A stretch of 64,000 nt of DNA. Source: Mallotus nudiflorus. Its lineage: Eukaryota > Streptophyta > Magnoliopsida > Malpighiales > Euphorbiaceae. The notes under the pieces are model-generated. The model was not told where the DNA came from, ran no database searches, and saw only the letters and a list, made by a program, of their open reading frames with translations. Made by a program: the position numbers and the translations under genes. The stretch is from contig CANTUR010001093.1 in NCBI GenBank assembly GCA_947683625.1, forward strand, positions 335,501 to 399,500. Direction: 5' to 3'. Positions 48,330-59,960 of this stretch are shown one piece after another. Each line of letters starts with the position of its first letter. Within the stretch, counting starts at the first letter, position 1.

Positions 48330-48337
48330 TATAAAAT
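48330..48337 (+). promoter_or_regulatory. TATA box of the second antisense gene
   Basis: TATAAAAT in CCCCTATAAAATCTTC, 97 bp upstream of the ATG at 48427, with a pyrimidine-rich leader. Confidence 0.68.
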
Positions 48338-48426
48338 CTTCACTTCTGCCTTTGACCTAATTCTCGAATCCCTTTCATCCTCCCCTTTCTGTTTCTCTCT
48401 CTGAGTGTCTCTGAAAGGCCACAAAC

Positions 48427-49649
48427 ATGACAAAATAAAGTCTGAGGTCCTTACAGTTGATTCTGAAAGGGTTGGACAATAAATCTTGGGCCGGTTTAGA
48501 GCCATTCTATCTTGCGGTCTTTAAATCACTCCATACTAGGAGAATCAATTATCCTTTTCTCCATGCCATGGTTCAATTTTAGGATCCCCAGAAACACATT
48601 TTTTGGCTCAACACAATAGAAATATGCCCCCTACCAGAGGAATTCAAGGCAATTCTTAGTCATCATACAGATTCTACTTGCCAACTTGCAATTCCTGCTC
48701 TTGAAAACCCGGATTCTTGTTCCATTCAACAACAAATGGTGCGCATGTTCAATCTTCCACCTCGGTCTTCCTTCCACTATATCTCTAACTCAGAAATCAA
48801 ATTGGAGTCCCTCCTTGAAGTCATCATAATTGTGGACAAAGGGGAAGCTTACTGGCCCAGCATGTTAGCCCTCTATTTGTATGCTCAATTTCTGCTGGTT
48901 TCCCCCTCAGGGCATTGCAATATGAAGATCCTCTCCATCCTTGACCAAGTGGAGTCAGGGCTCAATCCCTTCCCTCTCATCTTAGCAAAAACCATCATTG
49001 GATTCGATGACTTTACAAGGACACGACGATTCTCTGGAAGCCCCTTTTTGCTGGAGGTAAGTTTCTCGTTGCCCCCCTTTTCTTTTAACTGCCAAATACC
49101 GCCTGTATCTAACCATTTACAGTCCCGCAGATGTGGTTTTATGAAAAGCTGGGCTTGATCAAACCTCCCCAAGACATTAGGCGTTATCAAGCCAAACATT
49201 ATCGAACAAGAAAACTACATCTCATCCCTGCAAACATTCACAGCTGGCTATCAACATTCCCTGATACACTGATTCGTTGGATGTGTCCCTAGTGGGGCTT
49301 GCAGCATGTGACCCTCCGGTCTTATACGTATTGCATCCCGATTGCCAGTCTCCATTTTGCCACTTTCTATAATCCAGCTCACCTCTGTAGCCAATATGGT
49401 CATAAACAACTGATTATGAAGCCTGTTCACGAATTCGAGCCAGAGCCGCTTTCTCATAATTTTTTGGACCACTTGGTGGTGACTTGGCCTCAAAGAGTCA
49501 TCGAAAGAAACTTAAGCTATGACGGTGATCAGAGCACCGATGATCATTACAAAGTGTGGGTTCACTTACAACAGACAGAAAGAGACGAGTTTATTAAATA
49601 TAAAAAGACAAGAGAATTACAGATGTTAAGTTCACAGGGTAGGCAATAA
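48427..49649 (+). pseudogene. DUF7745-like retroelement-associated gene, two exons, antisense inside element F
   Basis: Exon 1 48427-49056 (210 codons), GT-AG intron 49057-49130, exon 2 49131-49649 ending TAA. Both exons are whole codons. Text near the junction, FYEKLGLIKPPQDIRRY then HYRTRKLHL, IRWMCP*WGL and FYNPAHLCSQYGHKQLI, follows the pattern I recall for a plant family (DUF7745) annotated in retroelement-rich genomes; the identification is from memory. Its biochemical role is unknown to me. Three stops interrupt it: TAA 48436, TAG 48580 and TAG 49290 (the last where a Trp is expected). All three fit C-to-T or G-to-A changes. A long stretch from codon 52 to the intron is open. Confidence 0.68.
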
Positions 49650-50039
49650 AAGAAGAGAAGGAAAAACTAGCTCATGGAATGAAGTCATCATTTTCCTTTT
49701 TATTAGACATAATTTCCCTTTTGTACTAGTTAAACGGCTTGTAATAGACACATTATGCAATGTTTAACGACAATTAAAGCAATCCATTTCATTTCATTTA
49801 AGCACAAAACGTATATACATTTCGCTTTTGGTACATCTCATGTTATTAGTTGGCTTGCCCTTGCAAGTTTTCCAACTAACCATTTTATGCCTCTCTCTCC
49901 CCTTTTATATGTCCTTAACTTTTGCCTGGATCACCTCTTTCAAGGTTTTCAGTCCAGCAGGACTCCTTTTTTTTTCTTTTTGGTCTCTAATTTTTGCCTA
50001 GACAACCTCTTTTTGAGGTTTTCTCCCTAGCGAGACTTT
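49650..50039. other. Convergent 3' region between antisense gene and pol
   Basis: No gene seen. Two related units (about 49919-49966 and 49988-50036) read TTTTGCCTxGA..ACCTCTTT..GAGGTTTT..CCxAGCxxGACT, an imperfect tandem duplication with an ACCTC/GAGGT inverted repeat. They could serve as a bidirectional 3'-end region. Confidence 0.5.
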
Positions 50040-51373
50040 TTATAGAAAGTATTTCTTGAGTTTGTCTAGGTTGATGGGTTCTTTAAACTTGTTTCCCTCC
50101 ATGTTAGAAAAAATGGCAGTGCCTTTTGAAAATAGCTTCTTTACTAGATACGGTCCCTCCCAGTTGGGCTTAAACTTTCCTTGAGGATCGATCATGACTG
50201 ATCTTGTGAGTTTCAACACCAGATCCCCCTCTCGAATCTTGTCTGGCTTGATCTTCTTATTGTAGGCGTGGGCCATTCTTCTCTGATACAACTGAGAATG
50301 ATACATAGCCTTCATCCTCTTTTTGTCCAGCAATGTCAACTGGGCCAACCGACTTTTGATCCACTAATACTCGGGGATTTTGGATTCCAGAAGGACTCTC
50401 AACGACCTATCTCGACCTCTACGGGCAAAACTGCTTCACACCCATAAACTCAGGAGTATGGAGTGACCCCTGTCGAGGTTCTAGCAGTAGTTCGATACCC
50501 CCATAACGCAAATTGTAAGTATTCAGCCCAATCTTGGTAATTTTCCAGCATCTTAGCCAAAATCTTCTTCACATTCTTATTTACTGCTTCTACCACTCCG
50601 TTTGCCTGTGACCTATATGGAGATGATCTGTGATGCTCAATCTTATAGTCCTTTAGTAGCGTGGCCGTCTCTGCTCAAAACTGAATACCGTTGTCTGTGA
50701 CTATGTGGTGTGGCAGACCAAACCTGCAGATTATGTTCTTTTCAATGAATCTCGACATCTGCCTCACCCCCACGGTAGCATAAGATTCAGCCTCAACCCA
50801 CTTGGAGAAGTAGTCAATGGCTACGATGATGTACTGATGACCATTTGTTGCCTTCGGCCTTATCTCCCCTATGATGTCAATCCCCCATACAGCAAATGGC
50901 CAAGGAGATGTCATTCCTTGAAGTTCCATAGACGGTAGGAGGTTAACATCACCATTTGTTTGGCAACTGTGACATTTCTTCATAAATCCAACACAATCCG
51001 CTTCCATACTGAGCTAAAAATATCCCTGACGGGCTATTTTCTTTGCCAAGACAGTCCCATTCATGTGTGGCTTGCACACCCCTTCATGAATTGCTTCCAT
51101 GAGCTTCTAACCTTCACCCTTGTCGACACATCTGAGGTGTACCTTGACTGGCATTCTTTTGTATAACATCCCCCCATGGCTTATAAACTATTGAGACAAC
51201 ATTTGTAGGGATATCCTTTCTTTCTTATCAGTGTCATCTGGGAATTGCCCAGTCTCCAGATACTTTTGTAAATCATAGAACCAAGGTTTCTCAGTGACAT
51301 CAACTGGCGTTACTCTCACCTCTTCGTAACAGGGGGATTGAGACTTTATGAGGACTAAGGGTCTAGCCTCTGG
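50040..51373 (-). pseudogene. Element F integrase
   Basis: Minus strand: zinc-binding CHSCQTNGD, core FAVWGIDIIGEIRPKATNGH, IIVAIDYFSKWVEAE, HIVTDNG and the SPYRSQANGVVEAVNK block, C-terminal GPF-type NWEGPYLVKKLFSKGTA (50348-50040). Stops TAG before the zinc region (about 51014), TGA after TDNGIQF (50672-50674) and TGA near 50458 interrupt it. The integrase inserts the cDNA. No chromodomain is seen, as expected for Tat. Confidence 0.9.
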
Positions 51374-52015
51374 TCACTTCCCACTTTCCCACATGGAGGC
51401 CAGTGTGGCTAAGGCATCAGCTACCTGGTTTCCTTCCCTCGACAAATAAACAAATTTACATTGTGTGAAGGAGCAGAAAATGGTGGTCAAGTGTTCCCAG
51501 TACAGCCATAATCTGTCTTCTTTTATCTCCCATTCTTTGGTGGCTTGTTTTATAACCAGCATGGAATCCCCGTAGACAGTGACATTTTCCGCCCCTGCAC
51601 TATACAATGCTTCTAAGCCAAAGATGCAGGCTTCATATTCTACTTAGTTATTGGTTGCTTCAAATTCGAGCCTTTTTTCCATCGCGATCATTTCTCCTTC
51701 TGGCGTAACCAAAATTACTCCTATCCCAACTCCCCTGTTGTTGACAGCTCCATCAAAGTACATTTCCCAATCTTATATCTCTATCGCCCCTAAGTGCTCG
51801 TCAGGGAACTCCAGCTTCCACTCTTGGGTGTCCCTGACCAGGCTTTGCGCCAAGAAGTCTGCTACTGCCCTTCCTTTTACTGTCTTTTTGGCCATATACT
51901 CTATATCAAATTCTATGAGCAAAACGAGCCACCTAGCCAATTTTCCCATAAGAGACGGGGTCTGTTGGAGGTACCAGAGAGGGTCATGTTTGGAAACTGC
52001 TTGCACCTTATATGA
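51374..52015 (-). pseudogene. Element F second RNase H (archaeal type)
   Basis: Minus strand: WYLQQTPSLMGKLARWLVLL linker, AVADFLAQSL, then DWEMYFDGAVNN (first catalytic block), VEYEACIFGLEAL, NVTVYGDSMLVIKQ and NQVADALATLASM. A second RNase H after the first is the known signature of the Tat lineage. TAG at about 52016, TAA at about 51770 and TAA at about 51641 replace CAG/CAA-type codons. Confidence 0.85.
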
Positions 52016-54235
52016 CTAGAAGTAGTGTCGGAGTTTCCTCGTTGCCCAGATCACTGCTAGACAAGTCTTCTCTACTAAACTGTAAGTAGCTTCATAGGTT
52101 AAGAGCTTCTTACTTAGGTAATATACAGCGTGCTCCGTTTTCCCTTCGCCTTCCTGCACTAGCATCGACCCTATTGCATCCTTTTCAATTGCCAGATATA
52201 GGATTAAGACCTTACCTGGTTTCGATGGTTGTAAGATAGGGGGATTCATTAGGTAATCCTTGATAGTTTCAAAAGCCTGTTGACACTTCTCATTCCACAC
52301 AACGGGTTGGTCTTTCTTTAGAAGCTTAAAGATAGGGTCACAGATGGTTGTCAGCTTGGCTATGAATCTGCTGATATACTGTAAACGCCCCAGAAACCCT
52401 CGAACCTCTTTTTCATTTTTTGGCATAGGCATGTCCCTAATTGCTCTGATTTTATCCAAATCCATCTCTATTCCTTTCTGACTGACAATGTGTCCCAACA
52501 GCTTCCCAGATGTGACCCCAAAAACACACTTCTTCGGGTTCAACCTGAGATTATACTTTTCTGCCCTGGCTAAAAACTTGTCTAGTGCTTTAAAATGCCC
52601 CTCCCTGGTTTTAGATTTCACCATCATATCATCTACATACACTTCGACCTCTTTATGGATCATGTCGTGCAGTAGGGTAGTCGCCATCCTCTGATAAGTG
52701 GCCCCCGCATTCTTCAACCCAAAAGGCATCACTTGGTAACAATACACGCCCCATTCGGTGATGAATGATGTCTTCAACCTATCCATTACTGCCATCATGA
52801 TTTGATTGTATCCTGAAAACCCATCCATAAAAGAGTACATTGCATTAGAAGTTCCACTATCAATTAATGTGTCAATATGCGATAGGGGAAAGTCATCCTT
52901 AGGGCAGGCTTTATTCAAATCTCGGTAGTCCACACACACTCTGACCCTTCCGTCCTTCTTAGGAACTGGAACTATATTTGCTAACCACTGAGTGTCCTCT
53001 ACCACTTCTAAAAACTTTGCCTTTAGCTGCTTTTTGACTTCTTCCTTAACCAGAAGAGCCCATTCTGGCCTTAACCTTCTTTGCTTCTGCTTCATTGGAG
53101 CTATGTGAGGGTATGTAGGGATTCTGTGTTCTGAGATCTCCCTGTCAATCCTGGGCATGTCTTCATAACCCCAAGCAAATACTTTCTGTCTCTTTTCTAA
53201 GATCTCTTCTATTTTTTCTCTCTCACCATGAGTTAAACCAAAAGCAAGCAATATATTTTTAGGATTATCGTCTGTGCCTAAATTAAATGATTCAGTTTGC
53301 GTAGAATTAATTTCAAACATATGCATGAAATGATCATCACAAACAGAATAACCATTAGGGAATACACCACACAAATAAGCAAATTCAGATTTCATTGCAT
53401 TCACTTTCAAAAATAAAAGATCATCAATCTCAAACAGAAAAATAATAGAAACATCATAGTCATCATAAAAGGTATCTATGATAGAATCGAGGATGTAAGT
53501 CTCAAAGTCTTTGTCTTTGTTCTGATCATTAACGCCCTTTTGCCCCAAAGTAGCTTCATTCTCTTTAAACTCCTCTTCAGCCAGTACCAGCTCCTCAGTA
53601 GGGGCCTTTTCGATAGCAGCTTCCCCAGCTTTGTTCATAAATTTGGCAAATATCTCGAACCCTGGGATGACTTTCCCAGCCACCAGAAGAGGTTTCGGAG
53701 TCCCGCTATATGAATGCCCAGTGCCTTCCTTTACAAAGATTTCCCACAGAGTCTTCTTTCTAGCCTCGGTTTCCTCCTCCTTTTCTTCAAACCGGTTTGA
53801 CATACCGATCTCTTTCCCAGCTTTGTCAACCTCTTTGAACCCTAACCCGTGCTTCAAATTAGGTACTTTGTTCCCTATAAACCTTGAAGGTCCGCTCTGA
53901 TCTTTCCCTAATCCCATGCCGGGCAAAAACTTCATATTGCGCATCATTCTTAGAACCCTTTCATCCATCTCATCTTCATAAATCACACAGACTTCAAAAC
54001 TAGGGCTAAGGGAAATCTCCTTGGGGATTAACTTTAGTGCGGCTATGGCGACTTCAGTTTCGGCTGAGATGGTGAAAACCCTCCCTTCGTGTGGAAACTT
54101 AACCTTTTGATGAACAATGAATGGAATGCCACCCAGGGGGTGAAACCATGGCCTTCCCAATAAAATAGCAAAGGTTACCGGGATATCAAGCACATGCAGG
54201 TCAACCCAAATTTCTATAGGCCCTGTTCTAACCAA
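52016..54235 (-). CDS. Element F reverse transcriptase-RNase H, open frame of 739 codons
   Basis: The longest frame in the window. The N-terminal part continues the protease region (AILLGRPWFHPLGGIPFI near residue 22-40). A long acidic linker follows (residues about 140-320), then RT: HRIPTYPHIAPMKQKQRRL, FLEVVEDTQWLANIVPVPKK, CVDYRDLNKACPKDDFPL, FGLKNAGATYQRM, catalytic YVDDMMVKSK, LGHIVSQKGIEMDLDKI, then RNase H start (WNEKCQQAFETIKDYL, LILYLAIEKDAIGSMLVQE, YLSKKLLTYEATYS). All key RT residues are present. It ends at a TAG where related elements have Gln (YFQ). It is part of a larger polyprotein, not a host gene. Confidence 0.93.
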   Translation of the reverse strand: MVRTGPIEIWVDLHVLDIPVTFAILLGRPWFHPLGGIPFIVHQKVKFPHEGRVFTISAETEVAIAALKLIPKEISLSPSFEVCVIYEDEMDERVLRMMRNMKFLPGMGLGKDQSGPSRFIGNKVPNLKHGLGFKEVDKAGKEIGMSNRFEEKEEETEARKKTLWEIFVKEGTGHSYSGTPKPLLVAGKVIPGFEIFAKFMNKAGEAAIEKAPTEELVLAEEEFKENEATLGQKGVNDQNKDKDFETYILDSIIDTFYDDYDVSIIFLFEIDDLLFLKVNAMKSEFAYLCGVFPNGYSVCDDHFMHMFEINSTQTESFNLGTDDNPKNILLAFGLTHGEREKIEEILEKRQKVFAWGYEDMPRIDREISEHRIPTYPHIAPMKQKQRRLRPEWALLVKEEVKKQLKAKFLEVVEDTQWLANIVPVPKKDGRVRVCVDYRDLNKACPKDDFPLSHIDTLIDSGTSNAMYSFMDGFSGYNQIMMAVMDRLKTSFITEWGVYCYQVMPFGLKNAGATYQRMATTLLHDMIHKEVEVYVDDMMVKSKTREGHFKALDKFLARAEKYNLRLNPKKCVFGVTSGKLLGHIVSQKGIEMDLDKIRAIRDMPMPKNEKEVRGFLGRLQYISRFIAKLTTICDPIFKLLKKDQPVVWNEKCQQAFETIKDYLMNPPILQPSKPGKVLILYLAIEKDAIGSMLVQEGEGKTEHAVYYLSKKLLTYEATYSLVEKTCLAVIWATRKLRHYF

Positions 54236-54730
54236 CGCCCTGAAAGTTCCCTCTACAGATCTTTTGGTATCATCGTAAGCCTAGATAACTACTTCAAAAG
54301 GCTTTAAGTCAGCTACCGTCAGCCCCAGCCTTGGCAAAATCTTCAATGGACACACATTGATGGCAAAACCATTATCAACCATCACACAACAGGTCATCTT
54401 CCCTTTTACCTCAACTTTGATAAACAGAGCCTTGTGGTGATCTCTCCCTTCTAGAGGTAGATCGTCATTGGAAAAAGTTATCATTCCTTGAGGAGTTTTT
54501 GTTAGTGACTGAACCATCTATTCTGGAGTGGAACTAGTCAAAATTTTCCTTTGGTCTAGTGCTAGGACCAAGGCTTCCCTGTGATCCCTAGAATGCATGA
54601 GTAACTCCCAAACACTAGCAATGATCCCTCTGCTTGGTTCTACCCCCTTTCCCTTCTCTGCATTTCCTCCCTTTTTGGGCCCAATCTTGGTAGCCTCAGT
54701 TCCTTTTCCCTTCTCCTCGATCTTCCCCAC
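54236..54730 (-). pseudogene. Element F gag-protease linker and protease
   Basis: Minus strand: WELLMHSRDHREALVLALDQ linker (54730-54518), then MITFSNDDLPLEGRDHHKAL and CVMVDNGFAINVCPLKIL (54517-54281). The protease active site is the VDNG motif, where Asn replaces the usual S/T-like residue after Asp. TAG stops separate the blocks. Confidence 0.85.
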
Positions 54731-56232
54731 GGACTAATTCTGCTTACACCCCTCGTTGTCCCATAGGTCAATGTGTTCTTTGCTTTCATCATCGGAACTC
54801 CATATGTCCAAGACTCGCACCTCTAACTCTGTGGGTTGCTCAATTATTCTCGGATTTTCTAGCCTAAGTTGTCGGGAATCATGAGAGACATCAATAAAGG
54901 AGTTTAGGACTTATTCCTCTATTAGGCCAGAGTTGACCATCAGAATGGATGGGTTAGGAGGTGGTACATTTTGATAATTGGGTAATGGTTGGTTTGAGTG
55001 TTTGGTTTTCTATTTTTTGGGTCGGTGATTTTACTTGAGTCTATCAAATCTTGGATTTCATGCTTTAATCGGGCACAGCTGTCTGTGTCATGCCCGATGG
55101 TTTGATGAAATTTACAGAAAAGCTTTGGGTTGGCTCCAGGCAAGGGTTGTTGCGAAGGCAAAGGTCATAACAGGTTCTTCTCAATGAGCTTATCAAGGAC
55201 TTTGGACATAGGAAGTCCCAGATTAGAAAATCTCTGAGGTTGTCTAACCGCACTGACTTGTACATTACTACTCAATGGTCAAATGGCATGAATCTAAACA
55301 TTACTGCTCAAGCTAGCTCCCTCTTTGTCCCCAGAACCTCTTTCGAAGAATTTCTTCTCTTGGGCCAGATCTGATTCTTTCTAAACCCCAAAACTGTATA
55401 ACTCTTCAAAATTTCTGATCCCCAGATCCCTCAATTTCCTAGATAATGCGAGAACACACCCTTTTATTGCCAAGACCAACTAGTCGGACTCAACTGGCCT
55501 ATGCCTCATCAAGGACAATTTTCCCCTCCAACGAGTCAGGTAATCAACAAAAGGCTCGCTAAAGTTCTGCTTGGTATTCTGTAAATCTCTCAAGGACACT
55601 TCTAGTTGGACGTTGAGACCATATTGCTTAACAAAAGCAATGCACAATTCTTTCCAATCCGACTGAACATGCGGTTCCAAGGTGTAATACCAACGAATAG
55701 GCGCTCGTTCCAGTGAAATAGGGAACTGCTTAACAATCTGGCTCTCAGTTAGCTTAGTAGCCTTCATGTATGTTACATATTGCTTCAAATGCAAATGGGG
55801 ATCCTCAGCACCGGTGTACTTCTTAATGTCTAGGAATTTGAACTTACGGGGCAGCGGTTCATCACCCTTTTCCAAATTCAGATCGTAATCTAAGGGGGCG
55901 ACCATACCCTTCTCCTTCATCATCACCTGCATTTGGTTCATCACTCTAGTCATATTCTTAGCCCACTCGGTCTGACCCACATCCTCAGCTTGGATGACAT
56001 TTCTTTGATTCCTCGAATTGGCTAATACTGTTACATCATCTTCTTCCCTTCCCCTAATCGGTATTTCTTCGTCAAGGTCGACCGGATCGATTGGCGGTGC
56101 ATTGGGTGGCTATGTTGGCTGACCTTCTCTGATGAGCTTACTAATCTCCCCCATCATTTCCCTCATCACAGCCCGGGTTTCTGCTATTACTTCTTCTTTC
56201 CACTGTGCCCCAAATGTTTCTGGATCAAACAC
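54731..56232 (-). pseudogene. Element F gag, N-terminus lost
   Basis: Gag core (55980-55480) reads FKFLDIKKYTGAEDPHLHLK, SLERAPIRWYYTLEPHVQSD and DLQNTKQNFSEPFVDYLTRW. The zinc-knuckle-like FCKFHQTIGHDTDSCARLKH at about 55134-55075 is the Tat-type CxxHx4GHx4C motif. Upstream, RAVMREMMGEISKLIREG and an acidic stretch continue in frame to about 56232, with TAG near 56111 where the context suggests Gln. The sequence then joins the duplicated spacer, so the start codon, PBS and 5' LTR are missing. Confidence 0.88.
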
Positions 56233-56523
56233 ACCATCAAAATTAAAAGATCAGGCAACTAATAAAAAAAATTAAAATGTCATGCTTTATATGATTCAAT
56301 TTTCTTTAATTTATACATGAATAGTAAATAACTTATTGCTGATGTATACTGTAACAAATTAGTCTAACAACAGTAATTTTAATTTTAATAATTTATATTG
56401 TACTATATTATTCTATAACTCAATCCTTGTATGTAACCTTTAATCAATGATAGGTCATCTTATTCTTTGCTAAAAAAAAGCAGTTAGCTTCCGGTTAGTA
56501 AGATAGTAATTAAATGATATTAA

Positions 56524-56664
56524 TGAAAATGGGTGAGTTTGAATATATCAAAAATGAGCTCACCCACAGTAATATATATTGCATATGAAACAGGTTGTTA
56601 CAAAAGATAGACATAATACAAAACTCTATTCTACAATTCTATTTTACAAGATTATATTCTATTA
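56524..56664 (-). repeat. Element G LTR, duplicated copy
   Basis: 141 bp, identical in plan to 37544-37697 but missing one of two GGTTGTTACA-containing units (13 bp). Preceded by ATTAA. Confidence 0.9.
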
Positions 56665-56672
56665 CCCCCCTT

Positions 56673-59600
56673 CAAGCTGGGCATGGGTACTAATGCCCAG
56701 ATTGTTTCGCATGGAGCAAAAAGAAGTGGACAAGAGACTCTTTATAAAAATATCAGTAAATTGATGCTGATTAGAAATATAGTGAACTAGAATATTGCCT
56801 CATTGAATTCGTTCATGCACAAAATGCAAATCAACCTCCAAGTGTTTAGTACGTGCATGATTAATAGGATTGTTAGCTAGATAGGTAGCCAAAATATTAT
56901 CACAGTAAACTTCAATAGGCAGATATGGTTTAATTTTTAAGTCTTGTAGAATAGAGTGTACCCAACATATCTCAGCAACATCTATTGCTAAAGCTTTATA
57001 CTCAAATTTTGCACTACTCTGAGAAACCGTACGTTGTTTCTTTGCAGACCAAGAGATTAATGTATTGCCTAAAAACACACAGTAACCTATTGTGGAGTGC
57101 CTTATGTCTGGACAACCAGCCCAATCCACATCACTATAAGCCACAATATTATTCAAGGAAGATTTGTAAATTGGAATACCATATGCCACAGTAGATTTAA
57201 CATAACAAAGAATTCGCTTGACTAATTGCCAATGGAAGTGTGTTGGATTGTGCATGAATTGACAAACCAAATTAATTGAGTAACTCAAGTTAGGCCTTAT
57301 GAAGGTGAGATATTGTAAGCCACCCACTATACTTCAATACATTGTGGGATCAAAAAACATAGTCTCGAAAGAAGATAGCAACGGTCGATAAAGAAGAGGA
57401 GTGGCAATGGGCTTACAAGATGACAAACCTGCTCATTCTAGTAAATCCATGGCATATTTTTGTTGACACAAAAATAAACCATCACACATTTGTTGAACTT
57501 CAATGCCCAAAAAATAGTAGAGAGGCCCAAGATTAGACATTCAAAATTCTCTTTTCAAAGAACAAAGCAAAGAGTGTAGTAATGAAGATGTAGAAGCAGT
57601 GAGAATAATATCATCAACATATAATAAAAGAATAGTCATACCACTGGAAGAGGAATATACAAACATTGAATAATCTGTTTTACTTCCATGAAAACCAATT
57701 TGATGCAGGAAATCGATGAAGCTAGTAAACCAAGCCCAGGGTGCTTGTTTTAAGCCATAGAGCATGATTGAGTTTACACACATAATTTGGACATGTGGAA
57801 TCTTCATATCCCTGAGGTTGGCATATATAAATAGTTTTGTTCAAAGTGCCATGAAGGAAAGCATTCTTCATATCTAGTTGGTGAATATTCCAAGCATTGC
57901 TCACTGCCATTGTTAGTATCATGCGAATTGTTGTAGGCTTAACAACTGGACTAAAAGTCTTAGCATAATCTTCACCCAATATCTTATCAAATCCCTGTGC
58001 AACCAACCTAGCTTTATATCTGTCTATGGTGCCATCTACCTTCTACTTCACCTTATAAACCCATTTACATCCAATCACATTTGTAGCTGGTGGAGGTGGT
58101 ACTAGAGTCTATGTATTATTAGAAAGTAAGGATGCATATTCATCATCAATGGCTTCTTTCCAACATGGGTATTTAATGGCAGTTTTGAAAGTTTTGGGTT
58201 CAAATAAAATTGGCATTGATTTGGTGGTGGGAGAGGTCGTTAAAAAAAAATTGAATGTGTTTGGGTTTTCGGGTTCCATCCTTTATGTGGGTTATCATTG
58301 GATGAATGTTGGTATTCTAAAGAGATACAGAACTATCAGAGTCAGGAGCAGTTGGATTGGATTTAGGTAAGGTAGGGTTGGTAGGAGAAGATGAAGTTAA
58401 ATTTGGAGATGGTGTAGATTGTATGGGATTTCAGGTAATTGGGTTTGGTGATGGTAAAGGATAAGATTCGTTAGATAAAGATTGAGCATGAGAGGAAGGA
58501 TCAGTAGGTAACGAAAAAGATAAGGATGTTGATTGAGAAAATGGAAAGGGACGTAATGGATAGGATAAATTTAAATTCGTGGGATTGGAAAAACAACCCA
58601 GACTTGTATTTGAGATGGACTCTATAGGCTTGGATAAAATAGTACCATGATAAGGAAACTCATCCTCAATAAATGTTACATGACAAGATGTGTAAACCTT
58701 CCCATTGTCTAGATCATAACACCCGTAGCCTTTCATATTAATTCCATAACCAATAAAAATGCATCATCTCACACATGGAGCCAATTTATATGGAATAGGA
58801 TTGGTGATATGAACATAACACAGGCAGCCATAGACCTGAAATCCTGTAACATCAGCTTTGCTATAAAAAAGAACTTTAAAAGGAACATTAAAGCTAATAG
58901 AAGCATGGGGAATTCAGTTTAAAACATGAACAGCAGCCCCTAATGCTTCTACCCAAAATTGATAAGATAATTTTGCTTATACTAACATGGCCCGAACTTT
59001 ATTCAAAAGAGTTTTATGCATACGCTCCGCCATTCCATTTTGTTATGGAGTTTGAGGACATGAAATTCGAAATTTAATTCCACTCTCCTAAAATAATTTT
59101 TGAAACTTTGCACTCATAAACTCACCACCCCCGTCACATTGGAATTGTTTAATAGTCATGGAAAATTGATTTTCAACTTCCTTTTTAAATTGAACAAATT
59201 TATCATACACTTCATTCTTAGTTCTTATAGGATAAAGCCAATAATATTTAGAATAACCATCAAGAAACAACACATAATATCGATAACCAGAAAAAGAAAG
59301 AACAGGAGATTGCCAAACATCTGAATGAATAATAGAAAATGGGGAAGTAGCACCACTGTTTGAATCAACAAAAGAAAGTTTGATATGCTTGCCAAGTTGA
59401 CAAGCATTACAATTAAAATTAAGATTGCATGAAGAACAAAGATTGAAATTATCACGAATAAATTTGGACAAAATAGAAGAACCAGGATGGCCTAGTCACC
59501 TATGCCATAGCATGGAGGAAACCTTGGTTGTTAGAAAGGCCTGAGGTAATGAAGTAGAATTGGAAATTGGAGACAACAGGTAGAGAGAACCTTGACTACT

Positions 59601-59960
59601 ATAATGATGGAGAATTTTTTGTGTTGTTAGTTCCTTCACAGATAAACAAGAGGAGTTAAAATTAACATCACACTTATTATCATGTGTAAAACGATGAATT
59701 AAAACAAGATTCTGAGTTATGGAAGGGACAACAAGAACTTTATCAAGAAAAAACTTGGATTGAGAACCAGAAATTATTTTTTGTCCAATATGTGTAATGG
59801 GACATTGATAACCATTTCCAATCCTAACAGTATCAAAACTAGTGTATAGGGAAAATGAGTTTAGATTACCTATGGAGTTGGTCATGTGATGGGTTGTGCC
59901 TGTGTCTGTAAGCCATGTTGAATCTGAAGTATTTGGTTCTTGAAGATGGATACCCGCATA
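56673..59960 (-). pseudogene. Copia copy 2 pol (protease, integrase, RT, RNase H)
   Basis: Same domain order as copy 1 and better preserved in places: GLKQAPWAWFTSFIDFLHQI is intact, EICWVHSILQDLKIKPYLPI and NPINHARTKHLEVD are continuous. YVDDIILTASTSS (about 57610) and FQCDGGGEFMSAKFQKLF (59088-59145) are present. The frameshift before the YGLKQAP block (near 57760) is shared with copy 1, so it predates duplication. RNase H has SSAKFEYKAL where copy 1 has SSAESEYRAL. The region at 58740-59080 between integrase core and tail holds stops. Confidence 0.9.

Larger units (their letters stand above)
42053..56232 (-). mobile_element. Element F: Tat-lineage Ty3/Gypsy carrying two antisense genes
   Basis: Left (3') LTR 42053-44139, polypurine tract, a 6-kb region with two plus-strand genes, then pol and gag on the minus strand up to a truncation at about 56232 in the gag N-terminus. 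PBS and 5' LTR are lost at the duplication junction. The second, archaeal-type RNase H after the RT-linked one and the long insert between pol and 3' LTR are known hallmarks of the Tat lineage. Confidence 0.88.
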
